Source: CAZJFH01 sp964545205
Lineage (GTDB): Bacteria; Pseudomonadota; Alphaproteobacteria; Rhodospirillales; Magnetospirillaceae
Length of the DNA: 55,505 nt
Direction of reading: 5' to 3'
Assembly: GCA_964545205.1 (NCBI GenBank)
Contig: CAZJFH010000030.1
Span: forward strand, 1 to 55,505
The notes beneath the pieces were generated by a model, which had not been told where the DNA came from, made no database searches, and saw only the letters and a program-made list of their open reading frames with translations. Position numbers and translations under genes: made by a program. This document shows, piece by piece, positions 34,234 to 42,415 of this stretch. Within the stretch, counting starts at the first letter, position 1. Each line of letters opens with the position of its first letter.

Positions 34234-34818
34234 TCAAACCTCCAGCCGGGTCGAGCGCGGCAGCGCCACGATATCGCGGCCGCAGGCGAACAGGACGTCG
34301 ACGCCGCACGGAAACAGTGCCTGGTTCGCCGCCGCCCAGTCCCAGAAGTCCGCGGGCAGCCCGGCCGGCGCGAAGACGCCGCGATCGGCGATCCCCGCTC
34401 CGGCGGCCACCACGGCGCGGCCGCCCTGCAGCGCCGGAACCTGCACGATCACGGTCGCCGAACGATCCGGATAGTCCTCGCGGCCCAGGGCGAAGGCGTC
34501 GAGCGGCGGCATCGCCGCGGCATCGGCGACCACCGCGAAGGCCGCGGCGGCGGCGTCCACGACCAGCGGGCAACCGGCATGGAAGCGCAGATGCGCGGCG
34601 ATCTCCGGCCGGCGCAGCGGTGGGTCGAGCCATAGCGGCGTGTCGGAATCCGCGAGCGCCAGGCACACGGCCAGCGCCGCCGGCGCGAACGGTTCGAGCG
34701 GCGGCAGGTCCAGCGGCAGCGAGACGATGCGGCCGGGGTGGGACACGGCATCGAGCACGCCGCGGAACGTCGCCTGGGCGTCGTGGACCGGATCGGCGAA
34801 GCCGGGGCGGGGCTGCAT
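34234..34818 (-). CDS. phnH: C-P lyase core subunit PhnH
   Basis: A 194-residue core subunit. Start MQPRPGFADPVHDAQATFRG and segment FPCGVDVLFACGRDIVALPR are typical of PhnH. Its start overlaps the phnG stop by one base. Confidence 0.94.
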   Translation of the reverse strand: MQPRPGFADPVHDAQATFRGVLDAVSHPGRIVSLPLDLPPLEPFAPAALAVCLALADSDTPLWLDPPLRRPEIAAHLRFHAGCPLVVDAAAAAFAVVADAAAMPPLDAFALGREDYPDRSATVIVQVPALQGGRAVVAAGAGIADRGVFAPAGLPADFWDWAAANQALFPCGVDVLFACGRDIVALPRSTRLEV

Positions 34819-35252
34819 CAGTCCTCTCCCCGCACCATGGCGAAGAAGTCGACGCGGGTTGCCGCGGTCTTGGCCGCCGCGGCGCGCCGGCGTTCGGCCT
34901 GCGCCGCGGCCAGGGGCGCGATCACCGCCTCGGCGAGCGCGGCGTCGCCCTGCAGCAAGGCGTCGAACGCCGCCGCCTGCTCGGCATGGGCCGGATCGCG
35001 GCCGGCGACCCAGGCGTGGCCGACCCGGCCGTCGGCCAGGCGGATGCTGCAGCGGGTCACCGTCATCTCGCCGAGATTGAACGGCGCGCCGTCGCCGCCG
35101 GCGCGGCCCTGCACCATCACCAGCCCGGTTTCGGGCCCGCGCAGGCGCTGGTGGTCGCCGCCGCCGTGGCGGGCCCAGGCCGTCGCGATCTCGTCGGGGC
35201 GTGCCTTCGCGAGCACCCCCATCCAGCGCCGACGCTTTTCGATAGAATCCAT
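34818..35252 (-). CDS. phnG: C-P lyase core subunit PhnG
   Basis: A 144-residue core subunit starting MDSIEKRRRWMGVLAKARPD, with the conserved LVMVQGRAGGDGAPFNLGEM segment. The start at 35252 is preferred to an ATG 14 codons upstream because that would place the PhnF-type operator inside the coding region. First gene of phnGHIJKLM. Confidence 0.93.
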   Translation of the reverse strand: MDSIEKRRRWMGVLAKARPDEIATAWARHGGGDHQRLRGPETGLVMVQGRAGGDGAPFNLGEMTVTRCSIRLADGRVGHAWVAGRDPAHAEQAAAFDALLQGDAALAEAVIAPLAAAQAERRRAAAAKTAATRVDFFAMVRGED

Positions 35253-35272
35253 CACTCGACCACTTGCAGATT

Positions 35273-35290
35273 TGTCTAGACGTCTAGAAC
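35273..35290. promoter_or_regulatory. PhnF-type operator between phnG and phnF
   Basis: The sequence GTCTAGAC followed at once by GTCTAGAA gives two nearly identical 8-base palindromic units. GntR/HutC regulators bind such short T-rich palindromes, and PhnF is encoded 61 bases to the right. It sits 22 bases from phnG, so it could repress phnG and phnF together. Confidence 0.6.
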
Positions 35291-35350
35291 TCATGGAGGC
35301 AAAGTACCGCTGCGCGACCGTTGCGTAAAGCGGACATGGATGAACTTTAG

Positions 35351-36088
35351 ATGACCAACGAGACGCTTCAGCGTGGTGCGGGAACGGCCCTGTGGCGGCA
35401 GATCGCCGAGGGCCTGGTGAAGGAAATTCTCGGCGGCGGGCGCCAGCCTGGCGACCGCCTGCCGACCGAGCAGGAGCTGTCTGGGCGCTACGGCGTCAAC
35501 CGCCACACCGTGCGCCGTGCCCTGGCGTCACTGGTCGAGCAGGGGCTGGTCCGCGTCGAGCAGGGGCGCGGCGCCTTCGTCCAGGAGGCGGTGATCGACT
35601 ACCGCGTGCGCAAGCGGACCCGCTTCAGCGAGAACGTCGCGGCCGAGAGCCGCGCGCCGGGGGGCCGCCTGCTTCGCGCGCTGGAACTCAAGGCCGAGGA
35701 CGCGGTGGCGCGGGCGCTCGAGCTGCGCAAGGGCGGCCCGGTGATCCTGCTGGAGACGGTGGGCGACGCCGACGGCCGGCCGATCAGCGTTGCCGCGCAC
35801 TACTTCCCCAAGGCGCGCTTTCCCGACCTCATCGCCGCCTATCGCGAGACCGGTTCGGTCAGCAAGGCGCTGGCCCGCTACGGCGTTCCCGACTACACGC
35901 GCAAGGTCACCCGCGTCACCGCGCGCATGCCGCGCGGCGCCGATGCCCGCACGTTGCAGCAGCCCGCCAACCGGCCGATCCTGATGGCCGAGAGCGTCAA
36001 CATCGGCCCCGATGGCCGGCCCGTCGAATACACCGTGGCCCGCTTCGCCAGCGACCGCGTGCAGATCGTGTTCGAGCCGGGGCATTGA
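35351..36088 (+). CDS. phnF: GntR/HutC-family phosphonate regulator PhnF
   Basis: A 245-residue repressor with an N-terminal winged helix (GDRLPTEQELSGRYGVNRHT, VRRALASLVEQGLVRVEQGRG) and a C-terminal UTRA ligand domain from about residue 90. Divergent from phnGHIJKLM and expected to respond to a phosphonate pathway metabolite. It shares its direction with phnM2 and the DUF1045 gene. Confidence 0.92.
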   Translation: MTNETLQRGAGTALWRQIAEGLVKEILGGGRQPGDRLPTEQELSGRYGVNRHTVRRALASLVEQGLVRVEQGRGAFVQEAVIDYRVRKRTRFSENVAAESRAPGGRLLRALELKAEDAVARALELRKGGPVILLETVGDADGRPISVAAHYFPKARFPDLIAAYRETGSVSKALARYGVPDYTRKVTRVTARMPRGADARTLQQPANRPILMAESVNIGPDGRPVEYTVARFASDRVQIVFEPGH

Positions 36089-36166
36089 GCACCGCCGCGA
36101 AACTGTCACGACCGCCGCCGCGCCGGCCGTGCTACTGACGATGCCTCGAACCGAAGCGGAGGAGGC

Positions 36167-37318
36167 ATGAGGCTGAGCATTTGCGGCGGCCGGGTCCTGA
36201 CGGCCCAAGGCGACTGCCGGGCGACGGACGTCGCCGTCGTCGACGGGCTCGTCGCCGAGGCCGACGGGGCCGGTGCCGAGGTCTGGCGCGCGGACGGCCT
36301 TCTGGTGCTGCCGGGCATCGTCGACCTGCACGGCGACGCGTTCGAGCGCCAGCTCATGCCGCGGCCGAAGGTGCATTTCCCGATCGATCTGGCGCTGCTC
36401 GACACCGACCGCCAGCTCGTCGCCAACGGCATCACCACCGCCTATCACGGCCTGACCTACTCCTGGGAACCGGGCCTGCGCGGCCGCGACGCCGCCCGCG
36501 CGTTCCTCGCCGCGATGGAGCGCCGGCGCCGCGACCTGCTGTGCGACACCCGCGTGCACCTGCGCTTCGAGACCCACAATCTCGACGGTGCCAGCGAGGT
36601 CGAGGCCTGGCTGCGCGACGGCGCCGTGCAGCTTCTCGCCTTCAACGACCACGTGCCGCACATCCGCGAGAACGCGGCGCGTCCGCACGGCCTGACCAGC
36701 TTCGCCGACCGCGCCGCCATGACGGTCAACGCCTTCCGCGAATTGTTCGAGGACGTGCAGCGCCGCGGCCACGAGGTGCCGGCCATGGTCGAGCGCCTCG
36801 CCGCTTCGGCACGCGCCCACGGCGTGGCGATGGCCTCGCACGACGACGAGACGCCCGAGATGCGGCGCTGGTACCACGCGCTGGGGGCGCGGCTGTGCGA
36901 GTTTCCGGTCGACCGCCGCACCGCCGAGGCCTCGCGGGAGCTCGGCGACCCGATCATCCTCGGCGCGCCCAACATCGTCCGCGGCGGCAGCCATTGCGGG
37001 CGGCTCGACGCGGCGGCGATGGCGGCGGCCGGGCTGTGCGACGTGCTGAGCTCGGACTACTACTACCCGTCGCTGCTGCAGGGCGTGTTCCGGCTGGTGC
37101 GCGAAGGCGCGCTGCCGCTGGCCCGCGCCTGGGCGCTGGTCTCGTCGAACCCGGCGCGCGCCGCCGGTCTGCACGACCGCGGCGCCATCGCGCCCGGCCG
37201 GCGCGCCGACCTGGTGCTGGTCGACGATTCCGATCCGGTCCTGCCGCGCGTGGTCGCCACCTTCGTCGCCGGCCTGCCCGCCTATGTCGCCGGGACGGCG
37301 TTGCGGCGTTGCGCATGA
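36167..37318 (+). CDS. Second PhnM-like amidohydrolase
   Basis: A 383-residue amidohydrolase of the PhnM family. Metal motif IVDLHGDAFERQLMPRP differs from the HTDNLEKH of the operon copy; MASHDDETPEMRRWY and IVRGGSHCGRLDAAA are kept. It probably acts on the same or a related ribosyl triphosphate substrate, but the differences around the active site suggest a distinct job. Follows phnF by 78 bases and overlaps the DUF1045 gene. Confidence 0.88.
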   Translation: MRLSICGGRVLTAQGDCRATDVAVVDGLVAEADGAGAEVWRADGLLVLPGIVDLHGDAFERQLMPRPKVHFPIDLALLDTDRQLVANGITTAYHGLTYSWEPGLRGRDAARAFLAAMERRRRDLLCDTRVHLRFETHNLDGASEVEAWLRDGAVQLLAFNDHVPHIRENAARPHGLTSFADRAAMTVNAFRELFEDVQRRGHEVPAMVERLAASARAHGVAMASHDDETPEMRRWYHALGARLCEFPVDRRTAEASRELGDPIILGAPNIVRGGSHCGRLDAAAMAAAGLCDVLSSDYYYPSLLQGVFRLVREGALPLARAWALVSSNPARAAGLHDRGAIAPGRRADLVLVDDSDPVLPRVVATFVAGLPAYVAGTALRRCA

Positions 37319-37983
37319 CCCGCTACGCCGTCTACTTCGCCCCGGAGCAGGGCACGGCGCTGGATCGCTTCGGCTGGGCCTGGCTGGGGCGCATGCCGGA
37401 CAGCCCCGAACACGGTGCGCCGAGCTGCCCGGAACTGGAGCCGCTGATCGCCGCGCCGCGGGCCTACGGCTTCCACGCCACCCTGAAGCCGCCGTTTCGG
37501 CTCGCCGACGGCCGCGGCCGCGATGACCTGGTCGGGGCGCTGCGCGATTTCGCGGCGCGCCGTTCGGCCTTCGTCTGCGCGCCGCTCGACATGCAGCCGC
37601 TGGACGGCTTCCTGGCCCTGCGGCCGAGCGCCCCGGCGTCGCGCCTCGACGAACTCGCGGCCGACTGCGTGCGCGCGTTCGAGCCGTTCCGGGCGCCGCC
37701 CAGCGAGGACGAACTGGCGCGCCGCCTGGGCGCCGGACTGACGCCGCGGCAGCGCGAGTACCTGGCGCGCTGGGGCTATCCGTTCGTGTTCGAGGAGTTC
37801 CGCTTCCACATGACCCTGACCGGGCGCCTCGACGACGGTCAGCGGCAGGCGGTGGAGGCCCTGGCGCGGCCGCTGCTGCAGCCGGTGCTGCACGAGCCGC
37901 TGCTGGTGCGCTCGGTGTGCCTGTTCGAGCAGGAACCCGGCGCGCCGTTCCTGCTCGCCGAGCGCTTCGTCTTCGCGCCGTGA
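37315..37983 (+). CDS. DUF1045 phosphonate-operon protein (2H phosphoesterase-like)
   Basis: A 222-residue protein starting MTRYAVYFAPEQGTALDRFG. It has two HxT motifs, HATLKPPF and HMTLTG, as in 2H phosphoesterases that open cyclic phosphates or process RNA ends. DUF1045 members recur in phosphonate operons and may open the cyclic ribosyl phosphate made by C-P lyase, a step done by PhnP elsewhere; no phnP is in the window. That substitution is inference. Confidence 0.88.
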   Translation: MTRYAVYFAPEQGTALDRFGWAWLGRMPDSPEHGAPSCPELEPLIAAPRAYGFHATLKPPFRLADGRGRDDLVGALRDFAARRSAFVCAPLDMQPLDGFLALRPSAPASRLDELAADCVRAFEPFRAPPSEDELARRLGAGLTPRQREYLARWGYPFVFEEFRFHMTLTGRLDDGQRQAVEALARPLLQPVLHEPLLVRSVCLFEQEPGAPFLLAERFVFAP

Positions 37984-38011
37984 CGGCGCTGAGGCCTCTG
38001 CTCGCCCGCCG

Positions 38012-38031
38012 CCCCTCCGCACGCGGAGGGG
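38012..38031. terminator. GC-rich hairpin after the phosphonate genes
   Basis: CCCCTCCGC-AC-GCGGAGGGG is a nine-pair perfect inverted repeat 28 bases after the DUF1045 stop. No T run follows, so it could be a weak terminator or an mRNA 3' stabiliser. Confidence 0.45.
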
Positions 38032-38138
38032 GTATGCCGCATGCGAATTGGCAGCGCTTTCAGCACCGGAGAATCCGCGAAATTTCGGCAGAGCGAAAGA
38101 GGTTGGGCGAGAATATCTCGCTAACCCCTTGAAAGGGC

Positions 38139-38185
38139 TGGAGCGGGTGAAGGGAATCGAACCATCGTCGTAAGCTTGGGAAGCT
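38139..38185 (-). repeat. 3' half of tRNA-Gly(CCC), probable attachment-site scar
   Basis: Read leftward, this is the anticodon arm with loop TTCCCAA (anticodon CCC), variable region, T arm TGGTTCGATTCC and acceptor end CACCCGCTCCA. The 5' half (acceptor GCGGGTG and D arm) is missing. The T stem has a mismatch (GATGG against CCCTT), so it is not a working gene. A tRNA 3' segment of this length is the usual duplicate left by an integrase that targets tRNA-Gly. Confidence 0.72.
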
Positions 38186-38310
38186 CGGCAGCGGCCTCTG
38201 CTAACGCGCTGAGTCAACAAGAAAAAATAGGAATATCAAAGGCCTGACGGCATTCGGTTGCGCCACTTGTTCCTCCCGGATCCCACGCATTCCCCTGGCG
38301 CAGTGGCGCA

Positions 38311-38624
38311 GATTTGGCGCAAGCGACCATCTACAATGTGTCGGCACTGCCGGCGGCTGACGCACGCCATCGCCGCGCCGGCGATCACCGGCGACAGGAA
38401 AGCCAAGCGATCCAGCGCGTGCGCTCGCGCGGCTTCGCTGTCAAGGGCGTCGGCAACCTGCTGGCGCTGTGGCGCGACCGCTCGCGCGCCAGCGCCGACG
38501 TCAAGCGGGTGGCGCTGGATCATGTCGACGAGATCGAGAAAAATCCATGCGCCGCACCCTGGTGCAGTTCACCCACTGCCCGGTCCTGCATGAACTGGCG
38601 AGCGTCGAGGAGGCGCCGGCGTAG
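38311..38624 (+). pseudogene. Decayed MerR-family copper regulator (cueR-like)
   Basis: One frame reads QRVRSRGFAVKGVGNLLALW followed by RDRSRASADVKRVALDHVDE, the middle of a CueR protein. The next frame continues with MRRTLVQFTHCPVLHELASV, the C-terminal part. A frameshift lies near 38538, and the CHGDDRPDCP-type metal loop is collapsed to THCP. The DNA-binding start is also damaged (TIYNVSALPAAD where YYE-I-GLLPAAD is expected). This is a dead copy next to the tRNA scar, so the junction has been reshaped. Confidence 0.72.
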
Positions 38625-38633
38625 CGGTCGCGG

Positions 38634-39272
38634 TCACCGGATGTGGACGACGATATTCGCCGACGATCCGCGGCCGCCGCGGTGCTGCCAAGTCTGGCTC
38701 TGGAAGGCGGTGCCGGCGAGCGGCCGCACCGATATCTCGCCCGTGTTGGAGTCGGCGTAGCTGCAGCGCCCCTTGTGGCCGGTGCCGTTCAACGCGAGCA
38801 GTTGGATGGCATTGCGGCCCGGATTCAGTTCGATATCGCGGCATTGGGCTTGGTTGGTGATCTCGCTGCGGATGATCGTGCGTCCGTTTATCTTCAGCGC
38901 CACGGCGTCGCCGTCCTCGCATTCGTGGTCGCGGATGCACACCCGTGCAGTGGTGTAGGAAGCCGGCGCGGTCACGTGGAAATCCTGCAGCGGCTTCGGC
39001 CGGAATGGTTGGTTTTCCGACCAGTTCGCGGAATCGCGTGGCGTGCGGCGCCCGCGATCGTCGTCCTCCATGGGCAGCGAGCCCTTGTAGCCGGTGGAGA
39101 GGCAGAACAAGAGAAGCTTGTTGTAGTAGTTGGGGTTTTCGGTGGCGAGCTTCATCGTGAGATTCAGGTCGCCGAGGTCCTCGCAGCTAAAAGCCATCGC
39201 CGGTGAACTCGGCAGGGCGAGGCTCAGGGTGGCGGCAAGCAGGGTGCCCGCCGCAGTGGTCCTCCGGTTCAT
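38634..39272 (-). CDS. Secreted protein with a C-terminal DGD/NG beta domain, unknown
   Basis: A 212-residue exported protein; signal peptide residues 1-27, ending AMA. The C-terminal 110 residues hold ECEDGDAVALKINGRTIIRS then LNPGRNAIQLLALNGTG, a beta-sandwich pattern (DGDxVxLxxNG ... L.xGxNxIxLxALNxG) common in secreted and surface proteins. Several Cys may pair. It overlaps the protease gene by 4 bases, so the two are made together; it could be the protease substrate or partner. Confidence 0.75.
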   Translation of the reverse strand: MNRRTTAAGTLLAATLSLALPSSPAMAFSCEDLGDLNLTMKLATENPNYYNKLLLFCLSTGYKGSLPMEDDDRGRRTPRDSANWSENQPFRPKPLQDFHVTAPASYTTARVCIRDHECEDGDAVALKINGRTIIRSEITNQAQCRDIELNPGRNAIQLLALNGTGHKGRCSYADSNTGEISVRPLAGTAFQSQTWQHRGGRGSSANIVVHIR

Positions 39273-40546
39273 CGTTGCTGTCCCGTCGTTGCGTCGAGGC
39301 GCCGTTCCTGCTCTGCAATCAGCCGCTGGAGAACGTCGTAGAACTGCTTGCGGTCGACGCCGCCCGCCCAGGGCGGATCGGCGTTCTTCCGGGAGAAGGA
39401 ATGGACTCCGAGAAGCGTCCAGTGATCAGCGCCGTCGGCAAAGAAGACGGGGGTTCCTGACGAGCCGCCGTAGGTTTGGCAGTTGTCGCGGAAATTCGGT
39501 CCCGCGACGACAAAATCGCAGCCCCAGTGGGCGGTGATGTAACGGCCATCGTTGAGGTCGCCGGAATGGCCTGCCGTCACGATATGGTCGGCGTATCCGG
39601 CGGCGTCGACGGAGGGCGGCAGCACGCCGAAATAGCCGCGTCCGATTGGATGGCGATCGAGAATGGCGAAAGCCCAGTCGTCGGTGAAATCGCCCTTGTA
39701 GCGGACGTTCCAGCGGGTGCCATTCGCATGGGGCAGGATGGTGCGCACAACATTGACCCGGTCGGGTCCGTTCAGGCCTTCGAAGGTGATGTGGAAATCG
39801 TCCGTCCGGCGCGGCCAGGAGCCCTTGGCGACGGACGGTACGTCGGGGTGGTCGGCCAGGCAATGGGCATTGGTAAGGGCGATGCCGGGGCCGACCAGGC
39901 CGGCGGTACACGATCCCCCGTTTCTCACCAAACGGCCGATGTTCATGAACGGCCCCATCGAAGGCAGCGCAACGAACCGGTACTGGTCGCCGACCGCGCC
40001 GGTCGGGAGAAGCTGCGGCGCCTCGGGTGCGCCCGGCGCCTGCCGCAGTTCCTTGGCATAGGTGTTCAGGCCGGCCTGCGCCGCGGACGAGAAGTCGCCC
40101 GACATGGCGTAGCCCATCTGAAAGTTCCACATTCCCGCCACGAACGAGGCCGTCTGGTCGCCGGTCGACGCCTTGTCCTGGGCATGCTTTTGGCGGATTT
40201 TCTCGTGTCGCTCAAGTTGCTCGATCAATGCCTCGTAGCGCTTCACGCCGGACGGAACGTCACCACCGGCGAGCGTCAGCCAAGCGAGGTCGGCTTCGAG
40301 TTCCATCAGGGGGTACAGCAGGTTGTGATCGTACAGCGCCGTCTCGGTGTGGGGGATCAGCGCCTGGGCCGCCGTGATGGCGTCCTTGGCCGCCGCGACG
40401 TCACCGGCATAGTATTGGTCGAGGGCTTGGCGCTTCAGGGCGCCAATCTGCTGGTGAAGGGGGATGATCTCCTCGCCGGCGGGATTGGCCGAGCCGCAGC
40501 CGGCGAGGGACAGGGCCAGCAGCAGCGCCGCAATCGTATTCCTCAT
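39269..40546 (-). CDS. Lipoprotein with trypsin-like serine protease domain
   Basis: A 425-residue protein. The lipobox LSLAGC marks a lipidated Cys near residue 18. Residues 25-170 are helical with TPR-like character (QALDQYYAGDVAAAKDAITA). A chymotrypsin-fold domain follows with all catalytic parts: His in LTNAHCLAD, Asp in DDWAFAIL, Ser in YGGSSGTPVFF. The start is set by GGGGAGTG before ATG. It is envelope-anchored. Middle gene of a three-gene operon whose other two products are also exported. Confidence 0.85.
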   Translation of the reverse strand: MRNTIAALLLALSLAGCGSANPAGEEIIPLHQQIGALKRQALDQYYAGDVAAAKDAITAAQALIPHTETALYDHNLLYPLMELEADLAWLTLAGGDVPSGVKRYEALIEQLERHEKIRQKHAQDKASTGDQTASFVAGMWNFQMGYAMSGDFSSAAQAGLNTYAKELRQAPGAPEAPQLLPTGAVGDQYRFVALPSMGPFMNIGRLVRNGGSCTAGLVGPGIALTNAHCLADHPDVPSVAKGSWPRRTDDFHITFEGLNGPDRVNVVRTILPHANGTRWNVRYKGDFTDDWAFAILDRHPIGRGYFGVLPPSVDAAGYADHIVTAGHSGDLNDGRYITAHWGCDFVVAGPNFRDNCQTYGGSSGTPVFFADGADHWTLLGVHSFSRKNADPPWAGGVDRKQFYDVLQRLIAEQERRLDATTGQQR

Positions 40547-40989
40547 GGCCTGCACTCCCCGGTCCGGACCTTTTGGGCGGCGTAGTACATCGGCCCCCAC
40601 ATCGTGGCGATCTTGATGAAGGCGGCGTCCTCGGTTTTCCGGTGCATGATTACCTCGACGCCGTTGGTCAGCCCGGGGCCCTGCCACGACGCCGGCACCT
40701 TCAGAACGCCCGACGCGGCATCACGCGGCAGTTGCTCCATGAAGTCGAACCGTCCGGGCGTGGCGAAGGCGTCCTGGCCGAAGGTGAGGAGACGGCCCTC
40801 GACCCAGCCGGCGTCGATGCGGATCTGCGCGGTGCCGAAATTGTTTATGAGCCAGTCGCCGGCGAAATAGCAGGGTCCGCCATGGGCGGCGGCGATCGGG
40901 GATGTTTCGTGGCGTGCTTCGGTGGCCTGAACGGGCCAATACAGACCAGCACTCAACAGTGCCGCCGTAAAGTATTTCGTCTTCGTCAT
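40543..40989 (-). CDS. Secreted protein of the protease operon, unknown
   Basis: A 148-residue exported protein; signal peptide to about residue 22 (PVQATEA). The mature part has GPCYFAGDWLINNFGTAQIR and a C-terminal Cys, and looks beta-rich, as in small periplasmic lipid- or ligand-binding folds. Overlaps the protease start by 4 bases; first gene of the operon. Family not recognised. Confidence 0.7.
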   Translation of the reverse strand: MTKTKYFTAALLSAGLYWPVQATEARHETSPIAAAHGGPCYFAGDWLINNFGTAQIRIDAGWVEGRLLTFGQDAFATPGRFDFMEQLPRDAASGVLKVPASWQGPGLTNGVEVIMHRKTEDAAFIKIATMWGPMYYAAQKVRTGECRP

Positions 40990-41207
40990 AGTCCTGCATG
41001 ACCCTTGTTATAAATGTTGTGTCCTGGTCGAGGATGGATGGAGCGTGGTTGAGAGGCAGAATGCGATGGGCCGGCCGGCCTGTCGTCCCCCCGTTGAGGG
41101 ATGAAACATCTGCGAGATGTCTGATGGGCGCCGGGGGCGCGACCAGAAGGGCCTGCGCCGGTCGAAGCAATTCGATCGGGAGGTAATGCTTGGCTTTAAG
41201 CACGGCT

Positions 41208-42131
41208 TTAGCAGCTTTCCGTCCCGCCAACGGATCTCGAATCTGTCGTCGATGGGGATCGTTCGCGTCGGCGGCACTCCTCGGCTGCTCGCCCTCGCGG
41301 GGGCAGGAATCGTCTGCCCGGCTGCTGGAGCGGCTCGGCCGGAGGACCCGCGAACGACCAGCGGGCGCGGAAAGCGTCGATGTTCTCGGCATAGCCGGGG
41401 GCCTCGACGTGTTCCGCATTGCCGCTGCTTTCATACCCGGTGCAGCCGTTTTCGACCACGAGCCCATCCGGCTGCTCGGTGATCCTGGCGCATTGTCCGC
41501 GAACGGGCGCGCTTCCGATCACCTTGCGGTCCGTCAGCGAAAAGGCCCGCACGTCGTCGCTGTACCACCCGGTCGCAACAAAGTGGTCTCCGCCGGGACA
41601 GAAGAAGGATCGCCAATCCGCCTCGAACTCGCGGTGCCAACCATCCGTCAGGGAGACGAGGAACAGCCTGTCGTCGGTGCTGGGGACGGCGGCCGCATAG
41701 TCGAGGCCCGGCGAAAACTCGACATGCGCCCCCGCCATGTCCAGCGGCAACTCGCCCGTTTCGGTCCAGCGTCCGTTTGCCGCGGCAAGCAGGGTGCCGT
41801 CGGCCGCGGCCGCAAGCACCGTTCCATCCCTGCCGATCGTGAACCCGACCAGCCGCCGGTCTGTAGGCGGCGAAGGAATCAGGTAGTTGGAGAGCGCATG
41901 GGCGTGGAGTCCACGCAAGAGCTGCTCAGGCACCTCCTCCATGCCGCGGGCGATCTCGAACGCGTTTCGGTAGTGCCGCAGGGCCTGCTCGAGATTGCCG
42001 TCGGCGCGCGCCAGCCGCGCCAGCTCGAGCTTGTTGCGCGCGTATGCGAGCTGCGTTACGGGCTCGGACACCGCGGGCACGGTGGTGACGACCACCGCAA
42101 CGGCGATCAATCGGCGAATGAGGCCGATCAC
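41208..42131 (-). CDS. Exported TPR/propeller-like protein, C-terminus doubtful
   Basis: A 307-residue protein beginning at GTG with GAGGAGGGACCG before it. Signal or anchor at residues 6-21. A TPR-like segment follows (LARADGNLEQALRHYRNAFE), then repeats that look like propeller blades (RDGTVLAAAADGTLLAAANG, TDGWHREFEADWRSFFCPGG). The last 45 residues become Arg/Pro-rich and out of character, while another frame after 41277 reads DDRFEIRWRDGKLLKPCLK, so a frameshift near 41280-41330 may have replaced the true end. Function unknown. Confidence 0.6.
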   Translation of the reverse strand: MIGLIRRLIAVAVVVTTVPAVSEPVTQLAYARNKLELARLARADGNLEQALRHYRNAFEIARGMEEVPEQLLRGLHAHALSNYLIPSPPTDRRLVGFTIGRDGTVLAAAADGTLLAAANGRWTETGELPLDMAGAHVEFSPGLDYAAAVPSTDDRLFLVSLTDGWHREFEADWRSFFCPGGDHFVATGWYSDDVRAFSLTDRKVIGSAPVRGQCARITEQPDGLVVENGCTGYESSGNAEHVEAPGYAENIDAFRARWSFAGPPAEPLQQPGRRFLPPRGRAAEECRRRERSPSTTDSRSVGGTESC

Positions 42132-42415
42132 CGGTCCCTCCTCGTTCAGGCTGGTTCGGTCACCGAACCGGAGGCCAGAGGCGACGGCCGGCTTCCCCTC
42201 CCAAGCGGCACGCTCCTGGCGGGAAACCGGTCCTCAGGCGCCGGCGAATGCGACGGCTTCCATTCCGCGAAAGCTAGCGGAACAGCTTTGCGGCCGAACC
42301 TCCCAGATGGGAGGTGATGGACGGCCGGGTTCCAATTACTGGTGGCTGCTAGTCGTGGCACCTGCAGCGACATCTTCGCAGCGCAGCGCCGGGGACGGAA
42401 ACTGGGAGGTATCAG
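42132..42415. other. Divergent intergenic region between exported-protein genes
   Basis: These 284 bases lie between the leftward TPR/propeller-like gene and the rightward secreted-protein run. They must hold both promoters; no clear consensus element or coding sequence was seen. Confidence 0.5.

Noticed and set aside
36104..36113. CTGTCACG before the second phnM as a Pho box
   Set aside because: A single half-site; no second TCAC core 11 bases away, unlike the two accepted boxes.
38139..38230. Complete tRNA-Gly gene
   Set aside because: Only the anticodon-to-CCA half is present; no acceptor 5' strand or D arm is found and the T stem is mismatched.
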